From assembly GCF_921293095.1 (NCBI RefSeq), contig NC_060259.1, forward strand, positions 24,311,812-24,375,811: a stretch of DNA of 64,000 nt, given 5' to 3'. The notes under the pieces were generated by a model that worked only from the letters and a program-made list of their open reading frames with translations, ran no database searches and was not told the origin of the DNA. The position numbers and the translations under genes are program-made. Origin of the DNA: Ischnura elegans (taxonomy: Eukaryota; Arthropoda; Insecta; Odonata; Coenagrionidae). Shown piece after piece: positions 38,430 through 49,555 of the stretch. Positions within the stretch are counted from its first letter, which is position 1; every line of letters starts with the position of its first letter.

Positions 38430-38690
38430 ATTATAAGTACATAAAAAACGTAAGCGGCGAGATGAATAATCAGCGCCTATGTTTATTCTTCTTTGTCTTC
38501 GTTTTGGCTTGTAGAATTTCTGTCTCTGAGAGACTTCCGTCTTCCTCCATTGACTCCGGTTGGTTTAGTTCATATTTGACGCCGAAGGTAGTCAGGGATG
38601 GCGTAACCTCACGCTCCTTTTGCGTTACGCCAGTGGTTGGGTTGGGTGGGCTGAAAATAAGTCTATTAAATCATGAAAGTTTATGATTAA
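38430..38690 (-). pseudogene. LINE copy D ORF1 C-terminal remnant
   Basis: The minus strand reads PNPTTGVTQKEREVTPSLTT and EEDGSLSETEILQAKTKTKK, the charged tail just before ORF2. It is truncated upstream at about 38690. The 75 bases between here and the BEL integrase stop contain neither an LTR nor LINE sequence that I can identify. Confidence 0.65.
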
Positions 38691-38764
38691 ACAAGATTCT
38701 CTCAGTCTGCAAATAAAACTTATACAAATGGAAATTTTCAAAAACGAAATTCAACGTTCAAATT

Positions 38765-40024
38765 TTAGCTTTCCCCTTTAGGCAAGGGACAGAGTTTGTT
38801 AATCGCCAGCCGTATTAGCCCGGCAGTCGTTCTCACAGTTGCCACTCTCGAAACCCCATCCTCACCGGGGTGGAGGTGCACGATGCGACCGAGGCTCCAC
38901 CGGAGAGGGGGTAGATTGTCCTCCTTGATAAGGACCAAGTCACATTGCTGCATGCTGGGTGCCTGTCTGGTCCACTTGGGTCTAACCTGGAGGCTGGACA
39001 GGTACTCCTTGTGCCAACGAGACCAGAAATGCTGTTGCATCCTGGTCACGTGCTGCCATCTGGATGGACGATTGACGGGGATATCAATCATATGTGGGTC
39101 AGGAATGGCAGTGAGTGCGTCGCCAATTAATAAATGGCCAGGAGTCAATGGATTGAGGTCATTAGGATCTGATGACATTTGGGTAATTGGTCGGGAGTTA
39201 AGGCACGCCTCTATCATAGTTAAATAAGTATAAGTCTCCTCATACGTGAGGGATGCGTTCCCAACAATTCTCCTGAGATGATATTTGAGTGAACGGACAG
39301 CTGCTTCCCAAAGGCCTCCAAAGTGGGGTGAACGAGGGGGGATGAAATGCCAATTGATGCCTTGTGAGGATGAGTAGTGATGAAGTCTTTCCTGGTGTGA
39401 CTTCGATGAGAATACTTTCTTGAGATCCTTCAATTCCCGATTCGCTCCCACAAAATTTGTGCCGTTGTCTGAATAAATGTCGCTGCACTTTCCTCGTCGA
39501 GATGTGAAGCGCTTTAAAGCTCCCAAAAATGCTTCTGTCGTCAAATCCCCCACTAATTCAAGATGCACTGCCTGGGTGGAGAAGCAAACAAATACAGATA
39601 TATAAGCCTTGATTGGCTGAGATCCTCGACGACGACTAGTTTTTACATAAATGGGGCCGCAATAATCAACCCCGCACCGTAAAAAGGGGCGAGTTGGTTC
39701 AAGTCTCTGTCTTGGTAAATTACCCATTAACTTTGGTACAGCCTTAGGGTTACTGCGAAAGCATCTCGTGCATTGATGTACGATCTGACGGCAGAGATTT
39801 CTTCCACTTAAAGGCCAGAAACGTTGCCGTATTGACGAAAGAAGCAGTGGCGGTCCAGCGTGAAGTTGCCTGATGTGTTCTTGCATCACGATCAATTTTG
39901 TAAGATGATGTTTCGGAGGCAAGACAATTGGATGCTTCTGACTATAGGAAATACAAGAGGAACTTATTCTTCCTCCCACCCGGATCACGTTGTTTTCATC
40001 CATAAATGCATGCAGCATTTTCAA
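38765..40024 (-). pseudogene. BEL/Pao integrase
   Basis: An open 419-codon frame: an HHCC-like part (HIRQLHAGPPLLL, CTRCFRSNPKAVP), the DDE core (GVDYCGPIYVK with Asp, YSDNGTNFVGANREL with Asp, PPRSPHFGGLWEAAVRSLK with Glu) and a C-terminal SLGRIVHLHPGEDGVSRVAT domain typical of BEL elements. It is separated from the RT/RNase H frame (40162-41628) by a frameshifted 140-base stretch. By itself it looks intact, but the element as a whole is not. Confidence 0.93.
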
Positions 40025-40161
40025 GCTTGATTTGCTGCTAACTTGATTTTTCCGCTGAAGGTCATGAAGCTCATAAAAAAAACACTTCGCTTTGAGCTGC
40101 TTTAATCAGCTGCGTAAGAGCCGCCTCGATCTCTCGAGCCGTGAGCTCTCCCGTTTTCCTC

Positions 40162-41628
40162 TCAGTGCGTGATTTTGAGGCGTTGTCTGAATCGCAGGCA
40201 ATAAGCCGTTACCCTCTGCAATTTAGATAATGACGAATAGCGCTGGATTAATTGGTTCACCTCCACTGCAATTAAAGCGGTGGCCATTGGTCGTTTCTCG
40301 GGGAGCTCTAGCATCTCAATGAATGATTCTGGCGGCCATTCATTTTTATGTCCATTCATCCAAGGCAGCCCTTGCCACCATGATGCCATCTCGTGCAATT
40401 GTTGTGGGGTAAGCCCCCTGGAAATGTGATCCGCTGGATTGTCCACTCCTCTGACATGCCTCCATTTGCATTTACTTATGAGCTCGTGGATCTCGGCAAC
40501 CCTGTTGGCGACGAAAGTCTTCCAATTGGATGATGGTGCCTTCAGCCATGAGAGGACCACTGTAGAGTCTGACCACAGCGTAGGGCTTCCCGAAAATGAG
40601 AGTGATGATGAGACCTTTTGAATTAGGTTGGCGAGGAGTACTGCTGCGCAGAGTTCTAGCCTGGGAAGAGTGGTTTTCTTCAGCGGCGCCACTCGCGACT
40701 TGGAGCATAGAAGACGCATCATGAATTTTCCATCTGATTCGATGGACCTGACGTATACACATGCACCATAAGCGGATTCTGAGGCATCACAAAAGCCGTG
40801 AATCTCATAAACACTGCAATTCTTCGCAATAACGCGCCGGGGAAGTCGCAAATCATTTAGGCATCTGAATGATTCACGGAAATCAAGCCATTTTGAATGG
40901 AGCTCCGCAGGAAGTGATTCATCCCATTCCAATCTGAGTTCCCACAGTCGCTGAAGGAATATTTTTGCCTTTAGAACGATTGGTCCTATAAGACCCAGAG
41001 GATCAAATATCCTCGTTAGATCGGAAAGAACTGATCGTTTAGTTACTCGGGCTTTACAATCGAAGTTCTTCGTGTCGCAATGGAAGACGTCCGCGTTTGG
41101 ATTCCAAAGAATTCCCAGGCTCCTGATGGTGTTGTCTCCTTCCGGACGAATCTGATAATATGCCTCCCTGTGGTTCAATGGAATTTTCTTCAGCAATGCG
41201 GGATGATTAGAGCACCATTTTCGAAGCCTATAACCTCCTCTTTCTAACAATCCGATAATTCCTTCTTGAACTTTCTCAGCCTCCTCGATCGAGTTGCTGC
41301 CTGTGAGGAGATCATCCACGTAGAAATCTTTCATCGCCACTGATGTAGCGCGAGGATCACGATGCGATTCTTTCCTTGGTGGATGGTCCTCTTCCTCTAC
41401 GACTAACTCCATGTGCCCAAGATCTCCATATTCCTTCATGAATGAAGAATATGCTAATTTCCTCTCCTCATCCCTTTGAAGTCGCATCTCAATCATCATA
41501 AATCTGCGATTGGCGATTTGCTCAGAATCTCCAAGGTGACTGATTTCTCCTTTGATGGGTAGTCTAACGATGAAGCGCCCATCTGCCCCTCTTGTGGTGT
41601 TTTTCTTGAAATGTTCTTCACATTTCAC
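40162..41628 (-). pseudogene. BEL/Pao pol: RT with deleted core, RNase H
   Basis: An open 488-codon frame. It starts with CEEHFKKNTTRGADGRFIV, the start of BEL RT. After GHMELVVEEEDHPPRKES it jumps to ATSVAMKDFYVDDLLTGSN. Family members have over 100 residues between these, covering the RT fingers and first catalytic Asp, so there is an in-frame deletion of the RT core. The remaining palm/thumb and RNase H (HGFCDASESAYGACVY, TLPRLELCAAVLL, LWSDSTVVLSWL, VRGVDNPADHISRG) are well preserved. The polymerase cannot be active. Confidence 0.92.
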
Positions 41629-42169
41629 CTCTTCTCCTGAGAGTTTTGAAGCAGGTTTGCACTCCTCTAATTTCCAGAAGTTTTTTTACCTGGTCTTCCA
41701 AGTTTGTCTCCTCGCTAAAATGGCATGATGATGACGATGACGCTGTTGACGCCTCCCCCTGGCATGGAAGACTTGCTGTAGTGGACTGTATTTGTGTTGA
41801 AGACGGAATGAATGGTGCTGAATTTGCTGGTAGATTTATTTGCGGGAGCTTCACGGGAGCAACATCGTGGCCATTTTCTTTTGAGTTACTGGTGGTGGGT
41901 GATTGTATTATTTGTTCTGCCTTTGAGACGGCATCAAAATACGCGTCTTCGAATTCCTCCCACTCTCCGTCGCCAGCCGCATTCAATAATTCGATCTCCG
42001 ATTGCACATCTTCGAAGTACTGCCAAACATCCTTAAATTTCTCCAGGCGGAGACGCAATTGATGGATCCCATCAGGAATCTCAACACTTTCCACAAAATT
42101 CTTAAATCTAGTGACTCTAGCCTTGATATGCCCGCGTTTTATAATATTTTCTGTAATTTTCTCTGCCAT
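41618..42169 (-). pseudogene. BEL/Pao gag N-terminal fragment
   Basis: A 183-codon frame from the ATG at 42169: a helical, charged N terminus (GIHQLRLRLEKFKDVWQYFE, then AYFDAVSKAEQII) followed by LPQINLP, the usual start of the gag core. The core, zinc knuckles and protease are missing; a serine-rich piece (SSSSSCHFSEETNLEDQVKK) follows and abuts pol in another frame. So gag and pol are joined by a large deletion. Confidence 0.82.
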
Positions 42170-42480
42170 CGCTGAGAAACGTGCCTTAATGGGTTAATTA
42201 GCAGTGGGGAAATGACAGGAAAGGGTATGCACTCACTGCCTACCTTGTGCTGCGATGGCTGCGTAGTAATGCTGCGCTGCTGGTGCGCCGATGCCGCTGC
42301 GGTGACTGATGTGTCCTCCGCTGGTTGGATGGCACCTCTCTGGAGATGCTGATTGATGAGTAGTGCTGATGGCCCTCTGCTTGAAGACCCCGAATTGAGT
42401 GTTTGCCGGGAGATGCCTCGTGATGAAATAATCTTGCGCAGATACACAAAGATTCCAATTATGATTGCCGATCACTGGTG

Positions 42481-42560
42481 CGATCCGGCCCGAAGGACCA
42501 AAAATGTTCGCGCGATCCGGCCCGAAGGACCAAAAATGCTCGCGCAATCCGGCCCGAAGG
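42481..42560 (-). repeat. 2.5 tandem copies of a 32-bp primer-site unit
   Basis: On the plus strand CGATCCGGCCCGAAGGACC followed by AAAAATGTTCGCG repeats at 42481-42512 and 42513-42544, and CAATCCGGCCCGAAGG at 42545-42560 abuts the LTR. In element orientation each full unit contains TGGTCCTTCGGGCCGGATC, which looks like a tRNA primer-binding site placed just after the LTR. Tandem primer sites are unusual. Confidence 0.7.
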
Positions 42561-42962
42561 TGGCGCAGAAGAAGTGCGCGCGGGGACGTGTGCCCCGGGT
42601 TATGATGAAATGAAAGGCGAGGACACCTTCAATCGAATTTGGTTTATTCGCGTGCAACTTGCGGGGAAGCGCACGCCGAAAACTCTACGTCCACACGCTC
42701 CCAGAATTTGTGAAACACTGACAAACACCCACGCCGTCGGCGAGGGCGTCGATGTTGGGGTGTGAGGGTTACTGACCCTCGCTTAACGGCACTCCCTCAC
42801 TCCAAAAGGGTGTGAGTCGAGTCCCCTTGGCGGAGACCAAGAGAAAAGGGGCCGAAAGAGACTTCGCCGGGCCTTGGAAAATCCCGAGGGCGACGACACT
42901 CGCCGCAGGGGAGGGGGGGAAATACCCAACACTGTGCAAAGGGTGTTTTTTTTTTGTTAACA
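42561..42962 (-). repeat. BEL/Pao 5' LTR
   Basis: In element orientation the 402-bp block starts TGTTAACAAAA and ends TTCTGCGCCA, the TG...CA form of LTRs. It includes GCGAATAAACC near its 3' side, a poly(A) signal candidate. No partner LTR is found beside the integrase, so the assignment rests on position, ends and the adjacent primer site. Confidence 0.65.
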
Positions 42963-43500
42963 CTTGAAATAATTTACATATATGTGATCCTCATAGCCTC
43001 CTTCATCACATGACGAGCTTTGGTTAGCAGACGACGGAATGAGTTCATATTTGTCTCAGTGGGGTTTTTACTAAGGGTTCGAAGTTCCTTCTTGCGGAGC
43101 GTAGGAGCTTCAACACACTCGAGGTTCCACCATTGGACCCGCGGTTGCTTTCCGGAACCATGATTTCCGACTATTTCTATGAACGAAAATGAAGTTTTTC
43201 TAAAAAAATTCCCAGTCGGCTTTGTGTGAGAGCCAGGCCTCCGGTCGCTTAAAATTACTATTAATTAAATGGTTTTTTCGATAAAAAGGGGGACATGATC
43301 CCTCCCACACAGGTCGTAGTGAACAAATATTCTTATTTTCGTCATATTTAAATATCACTTATAATTAATACTTGATAAAATATAAGTCAATGGAGGAATA
43401 CTTACCTTTAAAATGTTAAAAAGTGTCTTTTCTACGGTATTTAATAAAATATTACTAGAATCTAAAATATTATCTTTCGTTAATCGCGTTCTCGTGTTTA
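42963..43500 (-). mobile_element. I-type LINE fragment (end of endonuclease)
   Basis: Reading minus, about 43400-43190 matches endonuclease and linker text (CCAGTCGGCTTTGTG on the plus strand, as in copy B at 19.95 kb), and 43160-43000 gives VQWWNLECVEAPTLRKKELR and SFRRLLTKARHVMKEA. Heavily mutated. It ends at the BEL LTR on one side and fades toward a different leader sequence on the other. Confidence 0.75.
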
Positions 43501-43882
43501 TCTTAGGTTCTGATCTTTTTCGATGGGTAGGTATTCCATTTTGAATTTTTTTAACGATTTATCTTCGAATATTTTTACTGGGCAGGTTCTGGCTAAAAAT
43601 AAGCTCAAGACTCAATTCGAGTCGCGGAATAGCCAAGTAGCACGTTCACGCGTCAAGGCGGCACCCTATTAGTAATAAAAACCGGGTCGTCTCGCTCCTT
43701 AGTACCCAAACACGAGGTCTATTTACCTAATAGCGCTTTTGGGGAAAGTGAATGGGTCCACTCATTAGGGAATAGGTGGTAGGGTAGGGATGATCTGGGT
43801 TCGACCGTCTGTGACCTGCCACTTCGGCGGTAGAATCGGCCGGGGCTCACGCGAGGGTCCTCCATAGTTCTCCCTTACCCGG
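43501..43882 (+). mobile_element. Probable Jockey-type LINE leader, left of Gypsy
   Basis: No coding capacity. The Gypsy target duplication CCCGG joins this stretch to the Jockey ORF1 start at 48104, so in the empty site it lay directly upstream of ORF1. It includes GGGTTCGACCGTCTG and GCCGGGGCTCACGCGAGGG. Calling it a leader is inference from position; the left limit is not defined. Confidence 0.5.
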
Positions 43883-44105
43883 TGTGGCGGGTTCGTCGCG
43901 GAGGCCCCATTTAATGACAACCCCGGATAGACAGCGGGCGCCGAGGTCGCAGAGCTGCGGGAGCGACGGATATAAAAGGCCGTGTCTTGCGGCAGACGGG
44001 GGTTATTTTGCTGTAAAACCAGACAGTGTAAAGTTGCTTGGTGGCTACTGAATAAAGAGGCCGAAACCCGGAACGGAGTTTACTTATTTTTACGACAAAA
44101 ACACA
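43883..44105 (+). repeat. Gypsy 5' LTR
   Basis: TGTGGCGGGTTCG...AACACA. A TATA box, TATAAAA, lies at 43971-43977 and AATAAA at 44051-44056. It differs from the 3' LTR at three positions, about 1.3 percent. Confidence 0.95.
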
Positions 44106-47100
44106 TGGTGTCAGGTGTGTTATTATACAGTATCGTGTTTGGAAAGTTTGAAGAGCATTTTGTCCCGAAGGTAAATATAATTTACGAACGTGCCCGTTTC
44201 AACAAGCGACTGCAAGGAGAGACCGAAACGGTGGAAGAATTCGTTCGTAATCTGCATATTCTCGCTAAAAACTGTAAATTTGGCACCCTGCGTGAAGAAT
44301 TGGTGAGGGACCGTCTGGTAGTTGGTTTACGGAACGCCAAGTTGTCCGAAGCCCTACAATTGGATCCGGAGCTTACGCTGGAGAGAGCCGTTACAAAGGC
44401 GAGGCAAGCAGAAGACGTGCACAGGCAACAGACGCTGATAAGGAGTAACTCAGGGGAAGATAAAACAGTCCACTCGCAGGCACGAGGATCTGAGGTGGAC
44501 GTGGTGCGGAAGAAGGCTCCACGGCACCAGAAGGCATCGACGTCAACAGCCGCCCTACCCGACCAAATGAAGGTGAGTGGTCGCAAATGTCCACGGTGCG
44601 GGAAAACGCCGCAGCACGCTTTCGCACGATGTCCGGCGCGTCAATCTGCGTGCGCCCTTTGTAAAAAGAAAGGACATTGGGCAGCAGTTTGCAGAACGAA
44701 GGCGGTTGCTGAAATTGACAAGCGGCTACCGGGTGAAGACGACCATTTCTTTTTGGGAAGCATTTCGACGGGAGAAGAACCATGGAGGGTCTCACTCGTC
44801 ATCGGTAACCAAGAAATCCCCTTCAAAGTCGACACAGGCGCGGATGTCACTGTCATCGGCGCCGAATTATTTAAAACGTTGAAGGGAATACAACTCGAAA
44901 ACACCACAACATTCCTCCGCGGCCCAAATCGAAGCAGATTGCAGGCCAAAGGAAAATTCCGGTCACTTCTACGTTGGAAGGATCGCGTGTACGAGGACGA
45001 GATTTTCGTGGTGAATGGAGTTGAAGATGCGCTCTTGGGACGTCCAGCTATATCATCCCTGGGAATTTTGACTTGGCTGCGAGAAATAACAACTGGCCAT
45101 CCGGAAGAAAATTACCAGGAACTTTTTCGTGGGCTAGGAAGAATGCCGAAACCTTACGTCATTCGCATCAAGGATGAAGCCGTGCCCTATGCGGTATCTA
45201 CGCCGAGAAGAGTGCCCTTGCCATTGAGAGATAAGGTTGAGAAAGAAATCAAGAAAATGGTGGGGGAAGGAATAATAACGGCGGTAGAAGAGCCGACGGA
45301 GTGGTGCGCGCCCATGGTAGTAGTGCCTAAAGCAGACGGAGGAGTTCGAATATGTGTAGATTTCACTAAATTAAATAAATGCATTCGGAAAGAACAGCAC
45401 GAACTGCCAACCGTGGATGAATGTCTAACACTGATGAAGGCTTCAGAAGCGAAAATTTTCACAAAATTGGATGCTTGCAGAGGATACTACCAAATACCAC
45501 TAGAGAGGGAATGCCGTCCGCTGACTACTTTCATTACCCCTTTTGGAAGGTATTGTTTTAACCGGATGCCGATGGGATTATCTTCAGCTGGAGAGCATTT
45601 TCAAAGACGAATGTCTGAAGCATTGACGGGGTTAAAGGGAGTAGTCAACGTTATGGATGACATACTCGTATTTGCAGCGACGCAGCCGGAGCACGACGTG
45701 AGATTGAACGCCGTCCTCCAGCGTCTTAGAGAAAATGGGATCACGTTGAATCGCGAGAAATGCCGATTTCGGGTCGCAGAGACAAAATTCTTAGGTCATG
45801 TCATATCGGCCGAGGATGGAATCAAGCCAGATCCTGAAAAAATTACGGCAATAGAGAAATTGCCGCAGCCCGAAACGGTAGCAGAGATACGTCGATTTCT
45901 TGGAATTGTGCTTTATCATCTGAAATTTCTCCCTCACTTGGCGGATGTTACCCAACCGTTGAGAGAGCTGATGAGGGAAAAAGAGCCTTTGCCCTGGGCT
46001 GCTACGCACACCAAAGCTTTCCAAGAAATCAAGCAAAGATTAACTAGTGCCCCATCATTAGCCATGTACGAGACAAATCGACCGACAAGAGTATTAGCCG
46101 ACTCATCGTCATATGGATTGGGAGCTACACTAGAGCAGCGGCAGTCAGATGGTGATTGGAGAGCGGTATGTTTTGCGTCACGGACGTTGACAGATACCGA
46201 AAGACGCTACGCCCAATTGGAAAAGGAGGTATTAGCACTTACCTGGGCGTGTGAAAAATTAGCAAATTATTTAGTAGGCAAGAAATTTCTTCTATGTACG
46301 GATCATAAACCACTCGTGGCACTATTGGGAACAAAACCCCTCAGCGAATTGTCCGCCAGAGTGCAGCGTTTCCGTATGCGCCTCATGCGTTTCGACTATG
46401 AGGTAATTTATGTTCCCGGAAAGAAATTGTATACGCCAGATGCTCTCTCACGATCACCAATCTCCAAAACCCCAAAAGAAGGCGATATTCTCACCGATGA
46501 AGACGTGGAATTGTACGTCGAAGCTGTGAAAGCGGATTTACCAATGAGCGACAAACTCATGAAGGAAGTGTTGAAAGCGCAACGAGAAGATGAAAGAACT
46601 CGACGAATAACTAAGTATGTGAAAGAAGGCTGGCCACGTAAAGAGAAACTGCTGTTGGAGGATACCAGCTTCTACCACGAACGAGCAAATCTTTCCCTCC
46701 TTGACGGGCTACTAGTCAAGGGGACCAGGGTTTACATCCCGGAATCATGGAGGAAAGAGATATTGAGCCGTATCCACGAAGGTCATCTAGGTATTTCAAA
46801 GTGCCGGAGGCGGATGCAGCAGTCGGTGTGGTGGCCAGGAGCATCCCATCAAATACTGGAAATGATAAGCAAGTGCCCGGAATGTCTCGAACGTCGTCCA
46901 TCGCGAGTAGAGCCGTTGAGACCTACGGAGAGACCGGCACGGCCCTGGCAGAAGGTGGGAATGGATATTTTTCATAGCAGAGGGCGTGAGTACTTAGTCA
47001 TCGTAGACTACTTTTCAAAATACCCTGAAGTCGCGTATTTGGAAAATACGCGGGCCACGAACGTGATAGCGAAAATAAAATCAATATTCGCACGTCACGG

Positions 47101-47791
47101 AATCCCACAAGTAGTCCGAACGGACAATGGGCCACCGTTTGGAGGAAGAGAGTTCCAGGAATTCGCGAACAAATACGGAATGGATGTCGTAACTAGCAGT
47201 CCATACTACCCAAAGAGTAATGGACTAGCGGAAGCAGCGGTGAAAACGGTAAAAAACATACTGGCGAAAGAAAGAGACCCGTGGTTGGGGTTTCTTGCAT
47301 ACCGTGCATCACCCATGGAGTCGGGGTATTCCCCAGCGGAACTACTAATGGGACGTAAGCTGAGAACGACTTTGCCATTTCATCCTACGAAGTTGAATCC
47401 CAAATGGCCCAGCCTCACGGTCCTACGGGATAAGAATAAGGTCATCACGGAGAGACAGAAGAGGAACTACGACCGACGACACCGGACGAAAGAACTACCC
47501 CTATTGCCTGCGGGAGCCACCGTTTGGGTGAGAGATCGTCGGGAGTATGGAACGGTTGTCGGAGAGTCGGGCCATCCCCGGTCCTATCTCATTGAGACGG
47601 GTAGTGGAGTCATCAGGAGGAATCGGGTGGCGCTGACATTAGCTGAACGGCAGCCGAGTATTTCGAGTGATTATGAAGCATTTTTTCCAGAACTCGAGTC
47701 TACAGCGAAGAGCCACAGCCCACCAGAGACGGGAGTATTCAGGACGAGATACGGACGACTTGTGCGTCCCCCTCAACGATACACTCCTTAG
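44104..47791 (+). CDS. Gypsy gag-pol polyprotein (gag shortened)
   Basis: A single open frame. The ATG at 44104 overlaps the LTR edge and primer site; codons upstream are in the LTR and probably untranslated. Order: the C-terminal half of gag (VPKVNIIYERARFNKRLQGE, LREELVRDRLVVGL), zinc knuckles (CPRCGKTPQHAFARC, CALCKKKGHWAAVC), aspartic protease (VDTGADVTVIG), RT (LDACRGYYQIPL, MPMGLSSAGEHFQ, catalytic MDDILVF), RNase H (LADSSSYGLGATLEQ, where DAS is more usual), integrase with HEGHLGISKCRRRM zinc part and DDE core (GMDIFHSRG, RTDNGPPFGG, NGLAEAAVKTVK). Gag starts about 100 residues late, so this copy probably lacks a capsid N-terminal domain. Confidence 0.95.
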
Positions 47792-47846
47792 ACCCGTTTC
47801 CCTGTTCCTTTCCCTGTTTTATTCAGTGTTTTTTCAGAAGGAGAGA

Positions 47847-48069
47847 TGTGGCGGGTTCGTCGCGGAGGCCCCATTTAATGACAACCCCGGATAGACAGCG
47901 GGCGCCGAGGTCGCGGAGCTGCGGGAGCGACGGATATAAAAGGCCGTGTCTTGCGGCAGACGGGGGTTATTTTGCTGTAAAACCAGACAGTGTAAAGTTG
48001 CTTGGTGGCTACTGAATAAAGAGGCCGAAACCCGGAACGGAGTTTACTTATTTTTACGGCAACAACACA
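47847..48069 (+). repeat. Gypsy 3' LTR
   Basis: Matches the 5' LTR apart from CGCGGAG for CGCAGAG, CGGC for CGAC and AACAACACA for AAAAACACA. Followed by CCCGG, the target duplication. Confidence 0.95.
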
Positions 48070-48103
48070 CCCGGTAAGGTTTACGTGCAGGGAGTCCACA
48101 AGG

Positions 48104-49540
48104 ATGCCTCTTACACGATCTCCATTCAATAATGCGATCGGCAATCGATCCTACATTTCACGCGATCCGCGAACTTGCCAGATTCAAGAACAAAAGGTAC
48201 CAATCCCTGATAACATAAAGACTCATTTCCGGACACAGCCAACACAAAACGAGCTGAGAAAATACTATTTTAAGAAACCCAGAATGACGACCAGCCACTA
48301 ATGGCTGAACTTGACGAATTCTTAGAATCGGTATTGACTGAAAACGGTCACGGTGACGGACCCACTCAAGACGATAGTCTCTTTATAACTGTTAAATCCA
48401 CTACATACAGGCGAAAAAAATGCATGCAGAGAACAAGAAGTCACCCGAAATTGCAATTATTAATCCATTGACGAGAGTTTCGACTCAAAACATCGCCCCT
48501 CTACAGGGTGATGTTTCGACAATTAAGAAAAACGTTTTTAAAAACTACTGCAATAGTTTTAAACGGAATCCGTAACATGAATAGCCCAAATCAAAAGATC
48601 GAATCGATTTAAGTGACAAGAACTTCTCTATCAAGAAATTGAATGGCGGGTCAAAACTTTAACTGACCACGAAAGACAAATTTGATAAAGTTAAAAAAAT
48701 TTTAAAGGAAAGTGACGCACAGCATCTCGCGTGGACAGATAGGAGAGAAAGGATTGTAACATGCATCATTTACGGACTCAACCACAGCATGGATTGTGAT
48801 TGCATCTAAGGAGAATTCACAACAAAAGACTTTCCATTCCAGGGAGTACGATTTTTTTGGCAAATCGAGGACCAACATGTATATAATTTTAGTCTTAAAC
48901 AGCCAGGGTGTGATTTGAAAAAACAAGAGGACATTAAGTACATGTGCAAATATCACATCAAAATTACTCCTTTCAAGTACAAAGGCCCACCACGTTGTTA
49001 CCGATTAAGCAGATAGGGACACGGCCCACGCTACTGCATGGCAGCGCCCATATGCTTTTTTGTGCTCTAGGGCATGAGGGGAAAGACTGTCCAAGAACGG
49101 ACCCAGTGAAGTGTGTGAACTGCAAAGGTAATCACGCGTAGGGTTCGGAGGAATGCATTGAATACAAGAAGGCAGCGAAGCAAATCAAATAACTTCGGTA
49201 AAATAAACATGAGGACTATCAAGGTAACTTTGTCCCGGCTACACATCTGGTAATAAACGTCTGGGAGAATAGACGTTAGTTACGCGAGGTGGCCGAAATA
49301 GCACAATTCACTCAAGTTTCAAACGAACGAATGCAAGACAATATCCCTAGACAACCTAACGAGTTGCCACAGAACCAGAGTAAAGGCAATTTCGTTCAAA
49401 TTGGAAATGCACGAAAAGTAAGACACATTAACGACGCCGAAAAAAGCCATTACCATGTTACTGTAGATTTATTGCAAGCTGTGACGACTCTAACGCAGAT
49501 GATGCTGCAACAAATGCAAATATTGCAAATGCAAATTTAA
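48104..49540 (+). pseudogene. Jockey-type LINE ORF1, multiply broken
   Basis: The start is MPLTRSPFNNAIGNRSY. Fragments run through DNIKTHFRTQPTQNELRK and the pre-knuckle region to a knuckle block (49010-49190: CCYRL..., HEGKDCPRTDPVKCVNCKGN) and a C-terminal VDLLQAVTTLTQMMLQQMQ (49289-49540). Many stops and frameshifts. The KCVNCKGNHA knuckle and the pre-knuckle layout are those of Jockey/X-element ORF1 proteins, different from the I-type family. Confidence 0.82.
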
Positions 49541-49555
49541 ACTACAAGATCAATT

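Larger units (their letters stand above)
35013..38690 (-). mobile_element. I-type non-LTR retrotransposon, copy D (decayed)
   Basis: In minus orientation it holds the ORF1 C terminus (38690-38430), ORF2 from the ATG at 38421 through endonuclease, RT and RNase H, to a 3' end at about 35013 that differs from copies A and B but matches the fragment at 24.4 kb. Most of ORF1 and the leader are missing; the BEL element begins about 75 bp beyond. The protein is spread over many frames. It is older than copies A-C by the density of lesions. Confidence 0.9.
38765..42962 (-). mobile_element. BEL/Pao LTR retrotransposon, deleted, 3' LTR missing
   Basis: In minus orientation: 5' LTR (42962-42561), a primer-site repeat, gag N terminus, a shortened pol, and an integrase ending at 38765. 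The purine run AAAGGGGAAAGC sits at the integrase stop, where a polypurine tract is expected, but no second LTR follows. Most of gag, the protease and the first half of the RT are missing. It lies among I-type LINE copies in the same orientation. Confidence 0.9.
43883..48069 (+). mobile_element. Gypsy-type LTR retrotransposon, recent insertion
   Basis: Complete ends: 223-bp LTRs at 43883-44105 and 47847-48069 with only three differences, and a 5-bp target duplication CCCGG (43878-43882 and 48070-48074). The primer site starts TGGTGTCAGG at 44106 and the purine tract CAGAAGGAGAGA precedes the 3' LTR. One long gag-pol frame fills the interior; there is no env. It sits inside the leader of a decayed Jockey-type LINE. 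The N-terminal half of gag is missing, so it may depend on other copies. Confidence 0.95.

Noticed and set aside
38690-38764. 3' LTR of the BEL element
   Set aside because: The 75 bases after the integrase stop share nothing with the 42561-42962 LTR.
43795-43825. GGGTTCGACCGTC, like a tRNA B box
   Set aside because: No A box at the proper distance and no acceptor stem; it is inside the probable Jockey leader.
44104-47791. Possible retrovirus with env
   Set aside because: After the integrase only about 50 bases remain before the 3' LTR; no env frame exists, so it is a plain Gypsy retrotransposon.
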